Source: Clostridia bacterium (GTDB lineage: Bacteria; Bacillota; Clostridia; Saccharofermentanales; Saccharofermentanaceae). Taken from it: a DNA stretch of 40,241 bases. Of the stretch, positions 7,850 to 17,093 are shown piece by piece; within the stretch, counting starts at the first letter, position 1; the number at the start of each line of letters is the position of its first letter. A program made the position numbers and the translations under genes. The notes beneath the pieces were generated by a model. That model worked only from the letters and a program-made list of their open reading frames with translations. It was not told where the DNA came from and searched no databases. The stretch is taken from contig JAKSRG010000028.1 in the NCBI GenBank assembly GCA_024403735.1, positions 1 through 40,241 on the forward strand. The letters are read 5' to 3'.

Positions 7850-7877
7850 ATTATACACATGAACAATGAATATTCAA
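7850..7877 (-). promoter_or_regulatory. Promoter for the membrane protein gene at 6965-7750
   Basis: On the - strand TTGAAT (7872-7877) is followed after 16 bases by consensus TATAAT (7850-7855). This gives an untranslated leader of about 95 bases and separates this gene from the LRR operon upstream. Confidence 0.6.
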
Positions 7878-7926
7878 AGCCCAATCTGCACCCTGTTTTC
7901 GAGCGGGTCGATAAGATAATGAATTA

Positions 7927-10503
7927 TCAAAAAGCTCCTATATCGAACTCGCTATCGCCTGTCTGATTTGCTCTGTACTCAATAAGTAACGCAGTGGCTT
8001 CGATCTTCCCGTTCTTCTCTGCTTCCTCTATATATTTATCAACCATGTATGGCTCTATTAGCTTCTTGTCGATCATGAAATTGAGCAAGACCATATTATC
8101 GAGCGCTGTTTTTATAATTTGGCTAGATGATGTTCGTATATACCCAATATACGTATTAGCGCATTCTGGTTCATAATCATCTGGACGAGTTGCAAAGCCA
8201 ACAGCTGCTAATGGTCGAAGTTCCACAGGCAATATCATGTAGTCATTCGTATATATGGTTTTGATGTTCTTAATAACCGGGAAAAAGTAATCCTCATGAA
8301 TTGTCACTCCATCAGGAATAGTGATGCTCTCAGTACTATCACTACAGTGATACAGAACACCATTCAAAATCAAAACACCATCATCCCACTCTAGGCTATC
8401 GCACTCATTAAACGCATTGATATGTATAGTCTCCATAGTCGAAGGTATAGTTATTTTCTTAAGCGAAGTACATCCATCAAAGGCATCTTCGCCTATACTT
8501 GTTACTCCTTCAGGGATAACAATGCTTGTTATTTCCCTTCGCCACATGAAGGCTTTCCTAGCAATTCGCTTGATCCCATCAGGTATTACGACTTCGCCTT
8601 CAGCCTCATCACTACACCACTGAACGACATCATTCATTATTACTAATCCATTCTCATCAGCTAAACCATAACACTCAAAGAAGGCGCAATCTTCGATATT
8701 AACATTAGTATTCTGAATATCAATACTGCGCAGTCTAACACAACCTGAGAAAGCCCTATCTTCAATCAAGTTCACGCTACTTGGGATTACTATTTCTGTC
8801 AGAGAACCACAATGCTTAAATGCACCTTTCTTAATAATTGTCACACTATCTGGAATGTTAACTTTTTCTAGGCCATCACATCCCCAAAATGCATACGAGC
8901 TTATCTCTTCGATACCGAATGGAATAACAACTTCACGGAGCTCTTCGCAGTCTCTGAAGCAATTTTCGCTCAAACGGTTAACGCCCTCTGGAATTTCCAC
9001 ACGCTTTAGTCTCATACAAGCTTTAAAAGCGTATTCACCAATATACGTAACAGTCTTTGGAATTGATATATCCCATAAACACTTACAATTCTCAAAAGCA
9101 TAGTCATCTATGCTTATAAGACCTTCTGGAAGTGCGACGCTATATAATTTCTCGCAACCTTGAAATGTAAATTTCTCAATATTTTGAATACTATCAGGTA
9201 TCTCTATATCTATAAGTGAACTACATCCACTAAAGGCCTCTCCACCAATACTCTTCACACTATTTGGAATAACAACTTCTTCTAGGGCTGAGCATTCACG
9301 GAAAGCAAATTTACCTATGCTCTCGACACCTTCTGGTATCACTACCACCACTAAATGCTCATTGCCACTAAAAGCTGACGCACTAATTTTTCTAATGCCT
9401 TCTGGAAGCACTAACTCCTCACAATCATCATTCTTGAAATCGAAAACAACATCTCTGATTATAAGTAATCCTTGGTCATCTACCAATTTCTTACATCCTT
9501 TTAATGCACTCTCACCGACACTCTCTACACTATCGGGGATATTAAAATCTGATAATTCATAACAGCCTGCGAATGCATGATTTCCTATAGTTATCACACT
9601 ATCAGGAATAGTTACTGATATTAGTTTTTCACAATGTTGGAACACACCTTCTTCAATAGTCTTAATCCCATCAGGAATGTCTATATGAGTTAATGACATA
9701 CATTTCCCGAAAGCCATTCTACCTATATGATTCACACTCTTAGGAATATTGATATCAACTAGATTTCTACAATCAAGGAAGGCAGAATCATCTATGCTTG
9801 TTACATTCTCATGCAAAACTACCTTGCTAAGATTGGTACAATAATAAAATGTAAATGCAGGTATGCTCGTGATTGTTTCAGGGATAACAATCTCTAATAA
9901 CTGCGCACAATGATCAAATATGCCTTCTTCCAAAATAACAGGACTATTAGAGAACTGACATCGCTCGATACCAGAACTAGAAAACGCCCTGTTACAAATT
10001 CGCTTCACACTGTCTGGAATAATTATCTCCTGAATTTTTTCACACAAATAGAAAGCGTTCTCACTAATCACTTCTACACCTTCAGGAATAGTAACAACAC
10101 TGTCCATACCTACATAATCAAATAGGATATTATTAACTACTACAAAACCATCTTCATCAGCCAGTTGATTACATTCTTTAAATGCACTTGCTCCGATACT
10201 TACTTCTCTTTTTGGCCAAACTATTTTCTTTAGTGATCCGCATTTATAAAACGCATTACTATCTATACTTTCAATGCTATTTGGAAGTACTACTTCAGCA
10301 AGATTAGAACAGAATGCAAAAGTACTCTCAGTAATACTAGTTACTCCCTCTGGAATAACTACTCGTTCAATTTCGCAATTATATCCAAAACAATATCTAT
10401 TTATAGATATCGTTCCTTCAGGGATTATTACTTCACTAGTGTGTCCAGAATACTGAACCAATTCTCCATTCTCAATCTCAAAATCATTCATATTATTCAT
10501 CAT
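7927..10503 (-). CDS. BspA-type leucine-rich repeat protein (LRR3), 858 residues
   Basis: Start: ATG 10503, six bases after AGGAG; the frame also opens at TTG 10506. The gene overlaps the end of LRR2 by 11 bases, so it is translationally coupled. The protein is built of about 23-residue TpLRR/LRR_5 repeats of the form 'IP.SV..IG..AF..C..L'. Short modules such as 'DEDGFVVVNNILFDY' interrupt the repeats. They resemble the N-terminus 'DFEIENGELVQYSGH' and seem to start a new repeat block. The last ~110 residues are non-repeat and helical (LAAVGFATRPDDYEPECA...ATALLIEYRA), ending SEFDIGAF. There is no signal peptide, membrane helix or sorting signal, unlike classic surface BspA proteins. It is the last gene of the VWA-MoxR-LRR operon. 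Confidence 0.9.
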   Translation of the reverse strand: MMNNMNDFEIENGELVQYSGHTSEVIIPEGTISINRYCFGYNCEIERVVIPEGVTSITESTFAFCSNLAEVVLPNSIESIDSNAFYKCGSLKKIVWPKREVSIGASAFKECNQLADEDGFVVVNNILFDYVGMDSVVTIPEGVEVISENAFYLCEKIQEIIIPDSVKRICNRAFSSSGIERCQFSNSPVILEEGIFDHCAQLLEIVIPETITSIPAFTFYYCTNLSKVVLHENVTSIDDSAFLDCRNLVDINIPKSVNHIGRMAFGKCMSLTHIDIPDGIKTIEEGVFQHCEKLISVTIPDSVITIGNHAFAGCYELSDFNIPDSVESVGESALKGCKKLVDDQGLLIIRDVVFDFKNDDCEELVLPEGIRKISASAFSGNEHLVVVVIPEGVESIGKFAFRECSALEEVVIPNSVKSIGGEAFSGCSSLIDIEIPDSIQNIEKFTFQGCEKLYSVALPEGLISIDDYAFENCKCLWDISIPKTVTYIGEYAFKACMRLKRVEIPEGVNRLSENCFRDCEELREVVIPFGIEEISSYAFWGCDGLEKVNIPDSVTIIKKGAFKHCGSLTEIVIPSSVNLIEDRAFSGCVRLRSIDIQNTNVNIEDCAFFECYGLADENGLVIMNDVVQWCSDEAEGEVVIPDGIKRIARKAFMWRREITSIVIPEGVTSIGEDAFDGCTSLKKITIPSTMETIHINAFNECDSLEWDDGVLILNGVLYHCSDSTESITIPDGVTIHEDYFFPVIKNIKTIYTNDYMILPVELRPLAAVGFATRPDDYEPECANTYIGYIRTSSSQIIKTALDNMVLLNFMIDKKLIEPYMVDKYIEEAEKNGKIEATALLIEYRANQTGDSEFDIGAF

Positions 10504-13018
10504 CAATATCTCCTAAATCAAATGAACTACCATCTTCATAACTTTCTTCGGGCAAACTAGCCTTATACTCTATTAGCAAAGAAATAGCTTCGATATTATT
10601 CGTCTTCTCAGCTAGCTCGATATAATCCTCGAGAACATAAGAGGGTAGAATTCTCGTCTCAAGTATAAAATTAAGAAGGAATATATTATTCAGAGCAGCT
10701 TCAATCAGTTCCTCTGGTGAATAATATAAATAATTCATATACTTCTTCGCATACTCTGGTGAATAATCTGATGGACGAGTTGCAAAGCCAATAGCTGCTA
10801 ATGGCTTAATCTCATCAGGTAGTATCTTAAGATCATTCACATATATGGCCTTAACATTCTTAAATGAAGGGAATACCCATTCATTAGTAATCCTTACTCC
10901 ATCAGGAATAGTTATACTCTCAGTATTGTCTCTACAGTCGTATATAGCGCCATTAATGATTAATAAGCCACCATCCCACATAAGATTATCACAGCCAGAG
11001 AATACATTTTCATCAATACTCTTTATGCTAGAAGGCATTGTTATCTTGGTGATTGATGAACAGTTACGAAAAGCGGCATAATCTATGCTAGTTACTCCTT
11101 CTGGAATAACAACGCTAGTGATTCTTTTTTTACCAAAGAATGCGCTTTCACCAATTCTAGTAACACCTTCTGGTATTACGACTTCACCTTCAAGTGAATC
11201 GCTACATGCAATAACTACACCATCAATTATCAGCAAACCATTTTCATTAGCTAATTCACCACAAGCAATGAAAACGCCATCTTCGATTTCAGCAGAAGGA
11301 TTCTTAATATCGATGCTTTTTAATTTACTGCAACCACAAAACGCACCTTCTTCAATAGCTTCAACCCTGTAAGGAATAACTATCTCAGTAAGTGAACGGC
11401 AATCTGCAAATGTACGCTGATGAATAACTTCAACACACTTTGGAATAGTAATGTTATCTAGCGCATAACAACCTTCAAAAGCACGTTCTCCAATGTCCAT
11501 TAGTTCAGATGGCAAAATAACCTCCTTAAGGCTCTCACAGCCCAAGAAAGTCTTACCAGCTATTGATGGCACGCCTTCAGGTATCACTATGCGTTCTATT
11601 TTTTTGCAATCCATAAAAACTGAGTATCCAATATGTGAAACAGTCTCAGGAATTGATATCTCAACTAAGTTTACACAGTTGCCGAAAACACCCTCTTCTA
11701 TTCTCACAAGCGTGCTTGGGAGCACTACTTTCTGAAGCTTCTCACAATCGAAAAATATTGAAGACTCAAGTTTAGTTACACCCTCTGGTATCTCAATACT
11801 TTCTAGCGAATGACACTGTTCAAAGGCGGAATATCCTATACTACGAATGCTCTTTGGCATGACAATTCTCTTCAATTTATCACAACCACTAAATACAAAT
11901 GGATCTATTCTCTTAACACCTTCAGGTAATACTACCTCTGTAATATTTTTATCGAAGCATGAGCAAACAACGTCTCGCAATATGAATAGGCCACTCTTAT
12001 CTGCTAGACCATCGCAATTAGCAAAAGCAGACTCTCCAATAGTTTCTACGCTATCAGGGATATTACAATCAGATAGCGCCACACAATCTGAGAAAGCCGA
12101 TTTAGCAATCTTAATCACACTTTCAGGAATAGTTGCTTTTACTAGTTTTATACAAAAGCTAAACGTACCTTCCTCAATCTCTTTAACACCATATGGTATA
12201 TCAATCTGAGTTAACGAATTACAGTTGGCAAATGCATGATTACCGATTTTAGTTACACTTCTAGGCAACACAACAATAGATACATCTGTACCTTTAAAAG
12301 CTTTTTCGCCAATACTAGTAATATTGTCATGAAAAACTATATTGCCGAGATTTATACAAGACTGGAAAGTATCTTTAGGGATTGAAGTAACAGATGTTGG
12401 GATCGTAATCTCATCAAGGCTAGAACAAAACTGGAATACGCCATCTCCCCAAGTAACCCCGCTATTAGGCATTACAATTTTATTAAGACTACTTCGCGCG
12501 AATGCCTGATTACCAATCTGCTTTACATGGTCTGGAATGACAACTTCCCTAATCAGATAGTTATCATAAAATGCTTTGTCATTAATCTTTTCTACACCAT
12601 TAGGGATAGTGATATTTGCCTGTTCACCTCTATATTTCACAAGGATATTGTTGATTATAGTAAATCCATTTTCATCGGCTATCGGACAATTATGACTAAA
12701 TGCTTCAGCATCAATACGAAGATCCTTGCTAGGACAGACTACTCTCTTAAGCGATGGACAATCATAGAATGCAATCTTTTCGATTTCTCTAAGACTACTA
12801 GGTAATATAACCTCAGTAAGATTCCTACACTTATCGAAAACACTAGAACTAAGTTTACGAACTCCCTCTGGTACAACGATGCGTTTCACTTCTTTTACAT
12901 TCATAAAAGCATATTGTCTAATAGCTGTTACTCCCTTAGGAATAACAACTTCTTTATCCGTTCCATCGTAAGAAACTAATACTCCGTCTTTAATACTAAA
13001 GCCTTCCATATTATTCAT
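10493..13018 (-). CDS. BspA-type leucine-rich repeat protein (LRR2), 841 residues
   Basis: Start: ATG 13018, inside the end of LRR1 (ATGAATAA overlap), with GGGGAAG upstream; ATG 13009 is an alternative. The architecture matches LRR3. An N-terminal 'GFSIKDGVLVSYDGTDKEV' cap is followed by many LRR_5 repeats broken by the restart modules 'DENGFTIINNILVKY', 'DKSGLFILRDVVCSC', 'NENGLLIIDGVVIAC' and 'WDGGLLIINGAIYDC'. A helical C-terminal domain follows (LAAIGFATRPSDYSPEYAKKY...), then an acidic tail SSFDLGDIDDE. No export signal is seen. LRR proteins bind other proteins; the ligand is unknown. Similarity to LRR1 and LRR3 along the full length points to tandem duplication. Confidence 0.9.
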   Translation of the reverse strand: MNNMEGFSIKDGVLVSYDGTDKEVVIPKGVTAIRQYAFMNVKEVKRIVVPEGVRKLSSSVFDKCRNLTEVILPSSLREIEKIAFYDCPSLKRVVCPSKDLRIDAEAFSHNCPIADENGFTIINNILVKYRGEQANITIPNGVEKINDKAFYDNYLIREVVIPDHVKQIGNQAFARSSLNKIVMPNSGVTWGDGVFQFCSSLDEITIPTSVTSIPKDTFQSCINLGNIVFHDNITSIGEKAFKGTDVSIVVLPRSVTKIGNHAFANCNSLTQIDIPYGVKEIEEGTFSFCIKLVKATIPESVIKIAKSAFSDCVALSDCNIPDSVETIGESAFANCDGLADKSGLFILRDVVCSCFDKNITEVVLPEGVKRIDPFVFSGCDKLKRIVMPKSIRSIGYSAFEQCHSLESIEIPEGVTKLESSIFFDCEKLQKVVLPSTLVRIEEGVFGNCVNLVEISIPETVSHIGYSVFMDCKKIERIVIPEGVPSIAGKTFLGCESLKEVILPSELMDIGERAFEGCYALDNITIPKCVEVIHQRTFADCRSLTEIVIPYRVEAIEEGAFCGCSKLKSIDIKNPSAEIEDGVFIACGELANENGLLIIDGVVIACSDSLEGEVVIPEGVTRIGESAFFGKKRITSVVIPEGVTSIDYAAFRNCSSITKITMPSSIKSIDENVFSGCDNLMWDGGLLIINGAIYDCRDNTESITIPDGVRITNEWVFPSFKNVKAIYVNDLKILPDEIKPLAAIGFATRPSDYSPEYAKKYMNYLYYSPEELIEAALNNIFLLNFILETRILPSYVLEDYIELAEKTNNIEAISLLIEYKASLPEESYEDGSSFDLGDIDDE

Positions 13019-15518
13019 CGTCTTCTTCCCCTAATCTAAAATCATTATCATCCGATAGTTTGTTTCTATACTCAACTAACAAAGCAACCGCTTCAAGATT
13101 GCCTGCTGCCTCTGCTTCTTTAATGTATGAATCAATAAACCCACCAGTCACTCCACTACTCTCAAGTATCATCCTAAGAAGAGGCATATGTTTCAAGGCA
13201 ACAGCCATTAACTCACCGTAACACACAAAGATATAGTTCTTGTATCTATTAGCATACTCAGGTGGGTACGAAGATGGACGATTAGCAAATCCAATAAACG
13301 CTGATGCCAAATAATCCATTGGCAATATTGAATAATCATTCACGTATATTGGTTTGTCTTTGCTAAAAGATGACAGCACATCATTGTCATAAAGTTCTAC
13401 ACCATCTGGAATAGTAATGCTCTCCGTATTATCACTACAAGCATACAAAACTCCATTAACAATCAATACTCCATCGTCCCACTCAAGGCTCTCGCAATCA
13501 TAGAATGCACCCTCATAAATAGTATCAACACTAGATGGTATAGTAATCTTTTTAAGTGATGAACATCCATTGAAGGCATAATCACATATAGTCGTTACTC
13601 CTTCAGGAATAACTACGCTAGTTATTTTGACGTTGTTTTCGAATGCTCTTGAGCCAATTTTCTTAACCCCTTCAGGTATTACTACTTCGCCCTTAGTATT
13701 GCTGTTGCACCAGCAGACAGTATCTTTGAATATTACTAATCCATTCTCATCAGATAGACCTTCACATCCCCAAAAAGCACTACTATCTATATTCACGTCA
13801 GCATTACGGAATTCAATACTTTTTAGCTTATAGCAATTACAAAACGCCTCTTCTTCAATAGACTCTACGCTACTTGAAATAACTACCTCCGATAGTGATT
13901 CACACCATTTAAATGCACTATGTCCAATGACAGTAACACTATCAGGAATAATAATCTTCTTTATTTCGCAGCACCCATCAAAGGCGTTACTATCTATCAT
14001 TTCTACACTCGAAGGTATTGTGATCTCCTTAAGTCTTACACATCTTTCAAAGATTGAACTATTCAAACAATCAATGTCAGGTAACTCAATTTGATCCAGC
14101 TTAAAACAAAAGCGAAAAGCTTGATGTCCAATATACGTTACTGACTTTGGAATAGAAATATCACATAAAGAACTACATTCACAAAACGCATTATTTCCTA
14201 TGCTCTTGAGTGTTTCAGGAAGCACTATTCTCTCTAATGCCTCACACAGCCTAAATGCTGAATCCTCAATTGTTGTTACGCCTTCTGGGATTTCTACACT
14301 AACGAGTGAACTACATCCATCAAACGCACGAGATCCAATCTCCTCAACACCGTTTGGAATTACAATCTTCTTCAACTGTTTTTGTTCGAAAAATACCGAA
14401 CTACCTATCCTTTTAATACCTTCTGGCAATACTATCTCACTACTATTGCTATAACAATTGAACAGAGTATCTTTAACTATGAGGAAACCATTCTCATCTA
14501 CCAACTTACTACAATCTGAGAATGCGTATTTACCAATTCTCGATACACTTTCAGGAACAATTATTTCCTCAAGTACTTCGCATCCCTCAAATGCATTATC
14601 ATCAATAACCTCAACTCCATCTGAAATATGAACACGAGTTAATGAACAACAACTAGCAAATGCAGAATAACCAATCTCAGTTACACAACCAGGTATCACT
14701 ACATCTATTAGGGCAGAATCGTAGAAAGCACAATTACCTATATGGTTCAATTTCTCAGGTAATTTAATAGATGTCAGTGAAGTACAAGATCTAAATGCAT
14801 TCCTACCTATACTAGTAATATTTTCATGAAGGACTACACTTTTGAGGTTGACGCAGTTTCCCAAGAAATTATCAGGTACATTCGTAATACACTTTGGGAA
14901 TATAAACTCAATCAGACTTTCACAGCCCCAAAACAGCCCATCTTCCAATACAATCTCACAATCAGGTAATAAGACCTTCTCAAGGGAACTACAATTTTCG
15001 AATGCACATTCACCTATACACTTTACGCTATTTGGAACAACTATCTCGTGGATATTCTTGTTTCCACAAAAAGCCCCATTTCCAATCCTCACCACACCAT
15101 TAGGGATAGTGATATTGTTTTCGATGCCTAGATAGTTCCAAAGGACATTATTGAATATTATGAACCCCTCTTCATCAGCTAGACTGTCGCATCTATAGAA
15201 TACGTCTCTCCCCAAATCAATCTTTTTATTAGGAAAAACTACTCGCTTCAAAGAAACACATTCAGAAAACGCGTAATCTTCGATTTTCTCAATGCTTTCT
15301 GGTAATACGACTTCTTCAAGATTAGTGCATCCAGCAAAACTGTTAAACCCAATGTATGTAACTCCCATTGGGATAACGAGACGAATAATCGTGTCATTGT
15401 AACTTAAGGCGCCGCTATCAATATCTGTTACTCCATCAGGAATAACAACCTCACTAGACATTCCCTCATATCTAGTTAGCAAGCCATTTTCAATAACAAA
15501 ATCGTCCAAATCGCACAT
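13011..15518 (-). CDS. BspA-type leucine-rich repeat protein (LRR1), 835 residues
   Basis: First of the three LRR genes, 20 bases after the MoxR gene. Start ATG 15518 (MCDLDDFVIENG) follows a weak GGAAGTAGAG site. It has the same plan as its neighbours: cap 'DFVIENGLLTRYEGMSSEV', LRR_5 repeats, restart modules (DEEGFIIFNNVLWNY, DENGFLIVKDTLFNC, DENGLVIFKDTVCWC, WDDGVLIVNGVLYAC), a helical C-terminal domain and the tail NDFRLGEEDDE. There is no signal peptide or transmembrane helix, so a cytoplasmic location is expected. Co-transcription with a AAA+ ATPase and a VWA protein suggests it works with them as a scaffold, sensor or client. Confidence 0.9.
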   Translation of the reverse strand: MCDLDDFVIENGLLTRYEGMSSEVVIPDGVTDIDSGALSYNDTIIRLVIPMGVTYIGFNSFAGCTNLEEVVLPESIEKIEDYAFSECVSLKRVVFPNKKIDLGRDVFYRCDSLADEEGFIIFNNVLWNYLGIENNITIPNGVVRIGNGAFCGNKNIHEIVVPNSVKCIGECAFENCSSLEKVLLPDCEIVLEDGLFWGCESLIEFIFPKCITNVPDNFLGNCVNLKSVVLHENITSIGRNAFRSCTSLTSIKLPEKLNHIGNCAFYDSALIDVVIPGCVTEIGYSAFASCCSLTRVHISDGVEVIDDNAFEGCEVLEEIIVPESVSRIGKYAFSDCSKLVDENGFLIVKDTLFNCYSNSSEIVLPEGIKRIGSSVFFEQKQLKKIVIPNGVEEIGSRAFDGCSSLVSVEIPEGVTTIEDSAFRLCEALERIVLPETLKSIGNNAFCECSSLCDISIPKSVTYIGHQAFRFCFKLDQIELPDIDCLNSSIFERCVRLKEITIPSSVEMIDSNAFDGCCEIKKIIIPDSVTVIGHSAFKWCESLSEVVISSSVESIEEEAFCNCYKLKSIEFRNADVNIDSSAFWGCEGLSDENGLVIFKDTVCWCNSNTKGEVVIPEGVKKIGSRAFENNVKITSVVIPEGVTTICDYAFNGCSSLKKITIPSSVDTIYEGAFYDCESLEWDDGVLIVNGVLYACSDNTESITIPDGVELYDNDVLSSFSKDKPIYVNDYSILPMDYLASAFIGFANRPSSYPPEYANRYKNYIFVCYGELMAVALKHMPLLRMILESSGVTGGFIDSYIKEAEAAGNLEAVALLVEYRNKLSDDNDFRLGEEDDE

Positions 15519-15538
15519 AATACTCTACTTCCACGAAA

Positions 15539-17062
15539 TCAATTATCAGAAGCGTCCTCGTCAATATCCAATTCCTTAATTGCCTGCTCAATCTCCTGAT
15601 TTCTCTCATAGAAAAGAAGATCCTTATTATGCTTGAAGTACTCATCGCAGCCATATCTACTAATGAATCTTGCACTAAACAAATTAGCTGTGAGCTCTGT
15701 AACAATGATCAAGATTTCCTGGCCATCAGCGAATACCTTTTCACTGAATTTGAACATATTACTCATATAAGACTTAGCCTTCTGAGCCATCTCTCTCATA
15801 TCAGCTACACGCTCGTCGAAGTCCTTTTTAACAATAGCGAATGCCTCTTTAGCATCGCCTTCATCAGCAATTAATCTCGCTTCCTCTTCAAGGATGCTAA
15901 CAAGTCTCTTGTTGATTTTATAATCAGTTTCAGAAAGATTATTCGCATGCTTAGATGAAGCCATCGAACTATTAACATCCTTAATCATCTCATTAAGAAG
16001 ATCTACAGGCTTTTCTGCCTCTGTTACCTTATACTTGAATTGTCTAAGCTTATCTCGTAATTGCTCCATAGTCATTGTTACGAGCATAACGTCTTTGACA
16101 TCACCATTAACGCCATCAAGCATAAGACTAACAAGAGAGAGACGCTCATCAAATCTGGCATTCTTAGCTCGCTTATAAATCTCTTCTGTTGCCCTACCTT
16201 CGAGAATATCTCTTACCTGATAATCGCTCTGGTATCTTCTATATAGACCATAGTACGCAGCAAACTCCTTGGAAATCGTCTTATTCTGGAGATACTGAGA
16301 GATTAAATCCTCGTCTACTTCGAGACCATTCTTCTCATAGAGAATGATCATCTTACTAAGATCTTCCCATCCACGTGCAGTAACGAATGACTTACCTTCT
16401 GCAGTATTCTCTACACGATAGAAATCACTCTTTCTAATATCCAAGTAAGTAGTAATAGCAATGTGAACACCTGAATTCACTGCATATTCCTTCCATACAC
16501 TGTAGTCAGGTTCGCAGTCAATTCTCTTAAGACGATCCCATGTAACAATATCGAATTCACGAACTGAATTATTGTACTCAGGTGGATTACCAGCTGTTAC
16601 TACAATCCATCCGTCTGGAACTCTGTGACGACCGAATACCTTATACTGAAGGAACTGGAGCATAATTGGAGCAAGTGTCTCTGATACACAGTTAATCTCA
16701 TCGAGGAAGAGGATACCCTCCTTGTAGCCTGTGTTTTCCATAAGTTCATATACAGATGAGATAATCTCACTCATTGTATATTCAGACACGTCATATTCCT
16801 GTCCACAATAATTTTTGTGAGCAATAAAAGGCAGACCGAGTGCACTCTGACGTGTGTGGTGAGTCATCGAATATGAAAGGAGGCCTACACCCATCTCTGA
16901 TGCAATCTGCTCCATAATAGCTGTCTTACCAATGCCTGGAGGGCCCATGAGGAATACTGGTCTTTGTCTCTCAACAGGGAGCGCATAGTTACCATATTCA
17001 TCCTTGGTAAAATAAGCAGTAATCGCATTTTTAATCTGTTCCTTTGCCTTCTTAATATTCAT
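15539..17062 (-). CDS. MoxR-family AAA+ ATPase
   Basis: This 507-residue protein carries Walker A GPPGIGKT (residues 40-47), Walker B ILFLDEI (117-123), a sensor-1-like VVTAGNP (154-160) and an arginine-finger candidate in WDRLKR (175-180). MoxR proteins are AAA+ chaperones that, with a VWA-domain partner, remodel or activate other proteins in the cytoplasm. The C-terminal ~200 residues are helical and charged (EAEKPVDLLNEMIKDVN...; DERVADMREMAQKAKSYM), longer than in minimal MoxR proteins, and end ELDIDEDASDN. The VWA gene is immediately upstream (31-base gap) and the LRR genes are downstream. ATG 17062 follows AAGGAGATTTCAT. Confidence 0.9.
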   Translation of the reverse strand: MNIKKAKEQIKNAITAYFTKDEYGNYALPVERQRPVFLMGPPGIGKTAIMEQIASEMGVGLLSYSMTHHTRQSALGLPFIAHKNYCGQEYDVSEYTMSEIISSVYELMENTGYKEGILFLDEINCVSETLAPIMLQFLQYKVFGRHRVPDGWIVVTAGNPPEYNNSVREFDIVTWDRLKRIDCEPDYSVWKEYAVNSGVHIAITTYLDIRKSDFYRVENTAEGKSFVTARGWEDLSKMIILYEKNGLEVDEDLISQYLQNKTISKEFAAYYGLYRRYQSDYQVRDILEGRATEEIYKRAKNARFDERLSLVSLMLDGVNGDVKDVMLVTMTMEQLRDKLRQFKYKVTEAEKPVDLLNEMIKDVNSSMASSKHANNLSETDYKINKRLVSILEEEARLIADEGDAKEAFAIVKKDFDERVADMREMAQKAKSYMSNMFKFSEKVFADGQEILIIVTELTANLFSARFISRYGCDEYFKHNKDLLFYERNQEIEQAIKELDIDEDASDN

Positions 17063-17093
17063 ATGAAATCTCCTTCATAAATCACTCGATTTA

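Noticed and set aside
7994..15135. Many ORFs of 60-120 codons on the + strand opposite the LRR genes
   Set aside because: They are antisense shadows of the repetitive LRR coding sequence, rich in SGITT/SISS-type repeats, without ribosome binding sites or promoters.
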